A stretch of 30,696 nt of DNA from a virus: positions 1 through 30,696 of the IMG/VR virus record IMGVR_UViG_3300037493_000814, one strand, 5' to 3'. Of the stretch, positions 26,134 to 30,696 are shown piece by piece. The stretch's first letter is position 1. Each line of letters starts with the position of its first letter. The notes beneath the pieces were generated by a model. The model had not been told where the DNA came from. It searched no databases and saw only the letters and a program-made list of their open reading frames with translations. The position numbers and the translations under genes were made by a program.

Positions 26134-26424
26134 TTACTTTCCTTTTAATATTTGTTTAACACGCTTCTTGATGAATGCTTCAGTTGGTGCTGTCATACCA
26201 TTGGGACTTTGTTGACTGTAACCTTCATCTAATCTTTTAGCGTAAGGGTAATTAGCCTCAATAACATTACCATTTATTTTGGTACTGCGTCTTGCACGAC
26301 CACTACGAATTGGCGTTTCTTTTACAAATTCTTTGTAGGCTTCTTGTGGAAGCAATTTAAGTTTTTGTTTGATGCGTTTCAAACTACTTGTAACATTATC
26401 AGTAACTGTAAGTGTTATAGACAT
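26134..26424 (-). CDS. HK97 gp10-like tail protein (96 aa)
   Basis: Contains TPIRSGRARRSTKINGNVIE and YAKRLDEGYSQQSPNGM, which resemble the HK97-gp10 family (P-x-R-x-G-x-(A/L)-x-x-S ... YAxxxExG). Those proteins complete the head-tail or tail-terminator joint and usually lie before the tail tube gene; here it is between the chaperone and the tape measure. TAATG overlap with the upstream gene, 1 nt before the tape measure. Basic. Confidence 0.68.
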   Translation of the reverse strand: MSITLTVTDNVTSSLKRIKQKLKLLPQEAYKEFVKETPIRSGRARRSTKINGNVIEANYPYAKRLDEGYSQQSPNGMTAPTEAFIKKRVKQILKGK

Positions 26425-26645
26425 TATTCACCCTTTACCTTATCCATTATGTTCTGTAATTCATCTGTTGTATAATCTGGCATCGGCTCACGCCCATTGT
26501 TCATTGATTTTTTGTGATGATAGTTCTCAAAAGTCATTGCTGCGTCCATTATATACAAATCAAATGTATTACTTCTTTCTAATACTTCACTTGGTAGCAT
26601 TCCATAACGCTTACCAAGGCCATCTACGGTCAGTATTAAAGCCAT
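26424..26645 (-). CDS. Tail assembly chaperone, gpT-like part (frameshift product)
   Basis: 73 aa from the ATG at 26645, though the likely product is a fusion. The frame extends upstream without a stop to the GGGAAAG site, adding 12 residues (VTQDSIDPKSEK), so ribosomes that slip -1 make a 183-aa protein (98+12+73). The 26645 ATG has only GAAAAG before it, a weak start, favouring fusion. The segment GLGKRYGMLPSEVLERSNTF and LYIMDAAMTFENY resembles second-part tail chaperones. In lambda, gpG and gpGT coat the tape measure during tube assembly. Confidence 0.75.
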   Translation of the reverse strand: MALILTVDGLGKRYGMLPSEVLERSNTFDLYIMDAAMTFENYHHKKSMNNGREPMPDYTTDELQNIMDKVKGE

Positions 26646-26677
26646 CTTTTCAGATTTAGGGTCAATACTGTCCTGTG

Positions 26678-26974
26678 TTACTTTCCCAATACTTCGGTCA
26701 CCTTACCAATTGCCTTCATCAATACATTAGTTGGAAGCATGGCATCATCTTTAAGAATCTCTTTACCATTTTCATCTAATATCAATGTGCGAACAATGCC
26801 TATAATCTCTGATGTATCTTTGGTAGACGCACCAGCAAGTTTCATAAACACATCCATTGGTTGTCTGTCCCATGTGTGAAAGGTAATGGATTCACCAAAC
26901 TCTTTAATGATATCTTCATCATTAAGTTCAATAAGAATCAATTGGGGTTTTGCTGTTAGTTGCGAGAGTTTCAT
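26678..26974 (-). CDS. Tail assembly chaperone, gpG-like
   Basis: 98 aa; MKLSQLTAKPQLILIELNDE at the start, and a helical end MKAIGKVTEVLGK. The last codons are TTG-GGA-AAG-TAA, which contain the lambda-type slippery heptamer G-GGA-AAG in the right phase. AAAAGGAAAAACAA precedes the ATG, and a promoter with TTGACA-17-TAAATA lies upstream. It would be made in excess over the fused form and guide tape-measure folding and tube growth. Confidence 0.82.
   Translation of the reverse strand: MKLSQLTAKPQLILIELNDEDIIKEFGESITFHTWDRQPMDVFMKLAGASTKDTSEIIGIVRTLILDENGKEILKDDAMLPTNVLMKAIGKVTEVLGK
26681..26687 (-). other. Programmed -1 ribosomal frameshift site GGGAAAG
   Basis: The minus-strand GGGAAAG lies immediately before the TAA of the gpG-like gene, with codons GGA-AAG in the zero frame (X-XXY-YYZ phase). 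After a -1 slip, translation continues GTA-ACA-CAG... with no stop to the gpT-like frame. The heptamer is the same as in lambda gpG-gpGT. Confidence 0.88.
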
Positions 26975-26996
26975 TTGTTTTTCCTTTTAAGTTGTT

Positions 26997-27030
26997 TAAT
27001 CTATTTATTCTTTTTCATCTAGGTTGTCAA
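26997..27030 (-). promoter_or_regulatory. Promoter for tail assembly module (TTGACA-17-TAAATA)
   Basis: TTGACA (27025-27030, minus), exact 17-nt spacer, TAAATA (27002-27007) inside the recurrent GAATAAATAGATTA motif. It lies within the end of the 59-aa gene, about 28 nt before the chaperone ATG. The strongest sigma70-like match in the motif set, so the motif may contain a -10 element. Confidence 0.65.
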
Positions 27031-27184
27031 TCAATTGATTGAGTAACGCTATACGAAATGCCTGTTTGGCTTTCATTTGTCTTACCGTTGCTAACATATT
27101 GTCAAGCATAGGCATCATCTTTGCTTCATCACTTAATAATGAACGCAGTTTTTCTTCATCTGTTTTAAGATATGGTTGTTCCAT
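27005..27184 (-). CDS. Small helical protein (59 aa), missed by a 60-aa cutoff
   Basis: Begins MEQPYLKTDEEKLRSLLSDE, helical throughout, charged, ending DNLDEKE. It fills the 284-bp gap between tail tube and chaperone, reads in the same direction as its neighbours and has a weak AGAAAG ribosome site before the ATG. It follows a terminator (27210), so it needs read-through or its own start. Function unknown; by position a tail assembly factor. Confidence 0.65.
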   Translation of the reverse strand: MEQPYLKTDEEKLRSLLSDEAKMMPMLDNMLATVRQMKAKQAFRIALLNQLIDNLDEKE

Positions 27185-27209
27185 GATTTGTTTCTTTCTA
27201 TAAATTGTT

Positions 27210-27239
27210 AAAAAAGGGATACCTTTTGAGTATCCCTTT
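27210..27239 (-). terminator. Intrinsic terminator after tail tube gene
   Basis: GGGATAC (27216-27222) pairs with GTATCCC (27230-27236), extended by AAA/TTT, loop of 7. On the minus strand it is followed by six T. Placed 20-49 nt after the tail tube stop, it would end the high-level head/tail-tube transcript. Confidence 0.85.
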
Positions 27240-27258
27240 CTTTGCGTACACTCTCTGA

Positions 27259-27741
27259 TTACGGCACTTGGGCTACAGTGAAAGCACCATCAACTGCGAT
27301 AGTTAATGGAGTCACCCAGACCGGTGCATCAGGACTAGTAGTTGGAGCAAGACTTGTTATAAAGCCTGATCCACTATAGTAGTATGCGTTAGCACTAGTA
27401 CCGTTCCAATAGATTTGAAAATCTAAATTGTTTTTGTTTGTTGATAAACTTGCGATACCTAGGTTAGGTGCTGAGTTGGCTGCTGCCGCGGCGTTACCAA
27501 AGTATGCTAAATTATCAACTACAACATTTGTACTTGCTTCATTATCAGCGGGTGTACTAAGTTTACGCATATCAACATCACTAAATGTTGTGTATGAATA
27601 AACACCAGTACTGTTGGTGATAGTTAAGTCTTGTACGAATGGTACAGTAATTGTTGCCGCTGTATTAGCCAGGTTAGCCCCGTCTAATCCAATGATGATA
27701 ACTGGTTGTGTTCCAGTTGTATTTGTCGTGATTCTTGCCAT
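27259..27741 (-). CDS. Major tail (tube) protein
   Basis: 160 aa. Called from position (after terminator candidate, before chaperone and tape measure) and beta-rich composition: MARITTNTTGTQPVIIIGLD at the start and a final VTPLTIAVDGAFTVAQVP. Good ribosome site AAGGAGA before the ATG and a terminator directly after the stop, both expected for a highly made structural protein. Size is normal for tube proteins. Confidence 0.68.
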   Translation of the reverse strand: MARITTNTTGTQPVIIIGLDGANLANTAATITVPFVQDLTITNSTGVYSYTTFSDVDMRKLSTPADNEASTNVVVDNLAYFGNAAAAANSAPNLGIASLSTNKNNLDFQIYWNGTSANAYYYSGSGFITSLAPTTSPDAPVWVTPLTIAVDGAFTVAQVP

Positions 27742-27762
27742 GATTGTCTCCTTGTATGTTGG

Positions 27763-28218
27763 CTATGTATTAAATTCTAGTCGTAAAACTCTGAATGTCC
27801 AGTCGTGTCTTTCTGCCTGCGTTGGTCCATATGTTCTTACTTGCGTGAAATCTCTTTCAAAATATCCATCAAATAATTGTTCACCATCGTCTTTAACTGC
27901 GGTTACTAGGTTAGCAATAATCGCATTTACTGGTTGATTATATGGGTCCTCTTGGAATGAAATATAAGTCACGCTAAATGTATCATAAGCATGATATATA
28001 CTTCCACCATATTGAACACCAAGTTGGTGAGGATTTCTATCGTCTTGGTGAACATCACTTACATATACTCCATATCTTACCTTTTCAGATTCGCTTGGGA
28101 AATCTTCAAAGACAGGGATGTTCCATGTTGTTGGAATATCTCTCCTTATAACTGCAAGTATTTGCTCTTGCGTTGTATAAGGTTGATTGAGTACTGTGTA
28201 TGATATTGCTTGTGCCAT
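27763..28218 (-). CDS. Tail terminator-like protein (151 aa)
   Basis: Alternating helix-strand layout: TQEQILAVIRRDIPTTWNIP (16-35), strands VRYGVYVSDV and FSVTYISFQ, a helix NAIIANLVTAVKDD and final strands WTFRVLRLEF. This matches gpU/tail-terminator-like folds that cap the tube at the head end. Starts by TAATG overlap with the preceding head-completion gene. Call is by position and predicted fold. Confidence 0.55.
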   Translation of the reverse strand: MAQAISYTVLNQPYTTQEQILAVIRRDIPTTWNIPVFEDFPSESEKVRYGVYVSDVHQDDRNPHQLGVQYGGSIYHAYDTFSVTYISFQEDPYNQPVNAIIANLVTAVKDDGEQLFDGYFERDFTQVRTYGPTQAERHDWTFRVLRLEFNT

Positions 28219-28745
28219 TAGAAGTATCTCCGGTCACCATTAAAGAAATCAACGTCAGCAGTCCAATTTTCTTCAAGTTTTGTAGTCGGTCCATTTGGTG
28301 CATCCTGATATAAATCATAGAAGTTCATCAATTGTAACGCCTTTGTCCACTCATTTTCACAACGCTTGACGGCAAACTCATAGTTTTGCACATCTACTTC
28401 ATTCATGTTAGACACATCAGTGACTAGTGATTCATAGAAAACTTGAATCGCACCGAATGTATCTAACCGAATTAATGTTTGGTCGTTCTTAATAAGTAGA
28501 CTAGGATTAAAACTTGATATCAATTGTCCATTAGGCAAATTGGCATAATAGTAAGCACCAAGTACTGTATCACAATACTTTTGCCACCAACCGAATTCCA
28601 ATTTATAAAGCCATTCTTGCGAACCAACTTTAAAATAAGGTTCCCAATCAACGTTAAGAGCCGATGCTCTACGCTCCGCTGCCGGATCGTAAAACTGTAT
28701 GTCTCTTACTGTTGCGTTTGAGATTCTTTGATAGGGTACTGACAT
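28218..28745 (-). CDS. Head completion / head-tail connector protein (175 aa)
   Basis: Directly after the capsid gene. Aromatic-rich and mainly helical (EWLYKLEFGWWQKYCDTVLG and NEWTKALQLMNFYDLY), without a recognisable family motif. Proteins at this place usually close the portal ring after packaging or bind the tail. Shares a TAATG junction with the next gene. Confidence 0.55.
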   Translation of the reverse strand: MSVPYQRISNATVRDIQFYDPAAERRASALNVDWEPYFKVGSQEWLYKLEFGWWQKYCDTVLGAYYYANLPNGQLISSFNPSLLIKNDQTLIRLDTFGAIQVFYESLVTDVSNMNEVDVQNYEFAVKRCENEWTKALQLMNFYDLYQDAPNGPTTKLEENWTADVDFFNGDRRYF

Positions 28746-28772
28746 ATTATTTTCCTAGACAAATTCAAATTC

Positions 28773-29816
28773 TTACTGCTGAATATTAATAGCACCACCT
28801 CTACGAAGGTCACCAACGCCAGAACCGAAGTATCCAACACCAGTCAACCAGATTTGTAGACCACCAGGTACTTCACCAGTCTTGATCTGTAGTCCTTCTT
28901 TCATAACAGTGAACAAAGCACTGTCACCGAAGTAAGCACCAACCAATACTGAGAATGGACCAGAACCCAAGAACGTACGGCTAGAAGTTTGCAAGAATGT
29001 AGTGAACATAACCATACAGCCATATACAGATTCAATACGACCTGTTGATAGCAATTCGTTACCCAATGCTGATAGATTACTACCACCAGACTGAGAAACA
29101 GCACCACCGGTCAATTCAGCCAATAGACGATTCAATGAAGAACCTACTTGACCTGCAACTGCACCTTCTGCGTCACCATTACTGTCTAAAACAATAACAG
29201 GAGTTCCAGGCATACGAGCAACTTTAAAGTTTTGCTTGACTAAACGAATCAAGTCAAGAACGCTTGCTGCGCTGAAACCAGCGGTACCACCTGCTGCGAC
29301 TGTTACGTTTGTACCAGACTCTGCAAGTTCCATAGCACCTAATTGTAACACACGGGTAAAACCGTCTGCACTAGTTGCATAGTAAGTATTAGCAGGAGAT
29401 ACTTTGAAACCCGTGAATGCTGCTGTAACACGTTGATCAACCTTTTCAGCAAAACTCTCACCAAGTTCAGCACCTAGCGTTGCTGCTAGTGTGAAAGAAG
29501 TAGTCCAGCCGTAGAAGATATCAAACGCTGTTTGTGCAACTGCTGGAGTTGCTGTGATTGTACCTTGACCTAATGATGGGTTTTGTACAACCGCATTACC
29601 TGTACCAAATGTACCACCAGTGCCGTTAGCATTGTAGTCTTGATATGTGATAGGTGCGAAGTTAGGTACTAAGAATGTTTGACCTTGTGTAGGTGTAACA
29701 ACATTAGTAAAGTTAACTAAACCATTTGATTCGTGCATGGCACGTAGTGCGAAGTTGGAGATAGCAGTGGTAAAACCATCACCTTCATTATTTGGACCGC
29801 CGAGAACATAAGCCAT
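28773..29816 (-). CDS. Major capsid protein
   Basis: 347 aa of HK97-fold type by position and layout: N-terminal region to about residue 60, extended E-loop-like Gly/Thr segment (TYQDYNANGTGGTFGTGNAV), a long helix at about 180-200 (AASVLDLIRLVKQNFKVAR) and P-domain strands PVIVLDS. The C-terminus VGYFGSGVGDLRRGGAIN is a typical A-domain/terminal segment. GC and codon use look more regular than in neighbours, as in highly made proteins. AAAGGAAATATT precedes the ATG. Confidence 0.85.
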   Translation of the reverse strand: MAYVLGGPNNEGDGFTTAISNFALRAMHESNGLVNFTNVVTPTQGQTFLVPNFAPITYQDYNANGTGGTFGTGNAVVQNPSLGQGTITATPAVAQTAFDIFYGWTTSFTLAATLGAELGESFAEKVDQRVTAAFTGFKVSPANTYYATSADGFTRVLQLGAMELAESGTNVTVAAGGTAGFSAASVLDLIRLVKQNFKVARMPGTPVIVLDSNGDAEGAVAGQVGSSLNRLLAELTGGAVSQSGGSNLSALGNELLSTGRIESVYGCMVMFTTFLQTSSRTFLGSGPFSVLVGAYFGDSALFTVMKEGLQIKTGEVPGGLQIWLTGVGYFGSGVGDLRRGGAINIQQ

Positions 29817-29843
29817 AATATTTCCTTTAAATTAAGTTGGCAA

Positions 29844-30629
29844 TCAGAGTACTTTACGACTCGCACTTGATACTGTCGCTGTAACGCCTATACCTTTGAG
29901 TCCTGTACCTTTACCTAAACCGTTTTTGTTGGCCCATGCGTTAAACGCTGCTGGGTCACGGCTATAGTCGGGTACTGCCTCATCACTTGCGCCAGTGAAA
30001 CTACCTTGTCCGGGTCTTAAACCAGATCCAGAATTTAGATTACTCTGTTTGAGTAGTTTAGGATTACCCTGCGCTACTTCATTTACTAAACCCTGAATTG
30101 AAAGTGGATTACCATCTTGACCATAACGTTCACGACCTTTACTATCTGTGATTTGATAAGTGCCATCATTATTCCATTGAATATTTGACTTTACTTTGTT
30201 CAAAGCATAATCTAGCAAGTCGCTATCAAACTTCTCACCCATGGCTCGCTGGATATCGCCATCTAGTTCCTTCTCACGAAGTGCTTGGTCTTTACGAGCC
30301 AAGTCTTGTTGAAGTTTACTAAATTGCTCCTGCAAGTCATTTGCTGTGACCCGATTAGAACGATTCTGATTCTGTTGGTTATCTACTGGCTGTGCGTTGC
30401 CATCGGATTTTGTTTGCTGAACACTAGTTCTTGCCATGAAGGCTAACGCCTCTTCAACACTACCAAATTGACTGCCAGAAGCATTGCTTAGTGCATTCAA
30501 TATAGATTGTGTAGTGCTTTTGCGAATAGCACCTGGGTCAATCTTTTGCTCATTGCCACCTTCTGCTCCGGAGAGCGACTGGTTTGCGTTTGTCTGGCTA
30601 TCGTTGCCAACGAATGTATTTTGATCCAT
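29844..30629 (-). CDS. Capsid scaffold-like protein
   Basis: 261 aa from ATG 30629. Upstream TTG (30659) gives a 10-residue extension but is a poor start. Hydrophilic, Asn/Gln/Ser-rich, with a coiled coil at about 97-130 (DLQEQFSKLQQDLARKDQAL) and a flexible C-terminus rich in Gly/Ser. It lies directly before the capsid gene, the usual scaffold position. The 5' end lies in the terminal repeat, so the gene is intact in this copy. The protein would guide prohead assembly and then leave. Confidence 0.75.
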   Translation of the reverse strand: MDQNTFVGNDSQTNANQSLSGAEGGNEQKIDPGAIRKSTTQSILNALSNASGSQFGSVEEALAFMARTSVQQTKSDGNAQPVDNQQNQNRSNRVTANDLQEQFSKLQQDLARKDQALREKELDGDIQRAMGEKFDSDLLDYALNKVKSNIQWNNDGTYQITDSKGRERYGQDGNPLSIQGLVNEVAQGNPKLLKQSNLNSGSGLRPGQGSFTGASDEAVPDYSRDPAAFNAWANKNGLGKGTGLKGIGVTATVSSASRKVL

Positions 30630-30696
30630 GTTAAATTTTTTCTTGCTGTAACGGAGCAACCGAGTTTGTAATGTATTTATTCATCTGTATCAAATT
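30571..30696. repeat. Right copy of 126-bp terminal direct repeat
   Basis: Identical to bases 6-131. Contains the scaffold start and the ATAAATACATTA motif (30669-30682). Joining the two copies makes a circle of about 30,570 bp, with the portal directly upstream of the scaffold gene in the reading direction. Confidence 0.93.

Noticed and set aside
30630-30659. TTG start of the scaffold gene 10 codons upstream
   Set aside because: No ribosome site there and the ATG at 30629 gives an ordinary scaffold start; left open because neither has a strong SD.

Overview
The window is a complete or nearly complete small tailed-phage genome (Caudoviricetes, siphovirus-type) assembled as a circular contig. 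Bases 6-131 are repeated exactly at 30571-30696, so the unique genome is about 30,570 bp. It is visibly AT-rich. Shine-Dalgarno-type AAGGA(A) sites, a Gram-negative-style lipobox lipoprotein and a gene set typical of aquatic phages point to a Gram-negative aquatic bacterial host; the exact host cannot be read from the sequence. No integrase, CI-type repressor, tRNA or CRISPR array was seen, so a lytic lifestyle is the simplest reading.

Almost every gene is on the minus strand and is read right to left. Starting from a non-coding control region at about 8.0-8.4 kb and going left, there is a 574-aa palm-domain (family A / single-subunit RNAP-like) polymerase candidate, a run of small unknown genes (including a NUMOD3 protein, a CCHC zinc-finger protein and a tandem paralogous pair), then small terminase, large terminase, an HNH endonuclease and the portal. 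Across the circular junction follow scaffold, major capsid protein, head-completion and tail-terminator candidates, and the tail tube. After an internal terminator comes the tail assembly module: a 59-aa gene, a chaperone pair joined by a -1 frameshift on GGGAAAG, a gp10-like protein, tape measure, two tail-tip proteins, a GNAT acetyltransferase and a gpJ-like tail hub.

About 9.6 kb (9.7-19.3 kb), close to a third of the genome, is devoted to adhesion or fibre proteins: two BppU-like proteins, a modular fibre, a seven-bladed FG-GAP propeller, a collagen-like fibre, a small virion-type protein and a BspA-type leucine-rich-repeat protein. The late strand ends with two small genes (one a membrane-anchored coiled coil) and a Dps-like ferritin, then a terminator. 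The only plus-strand gene is a short lipoprotein with its own consensus promoter and no leader, a typical 'moron' and candidate superinfection-exclusion gene.

The most unusual signals are: (1) a recurrent ATAAATA[C/G]ATTA motif just upstream of many minus-strand genes, resembling T4-type late promoters; (2) the lone polymerase candidate with no helicase or primase; (3) a 275-bp non-coding hub with nested hairpins and tandem 20-bp repeats; (4) the Dps gene and the isolated lipoprotein cassette; and (5) several small genes (55, 59 and perhaps 25 aa) that fill what look like gaps. No endolysin could be recognised.
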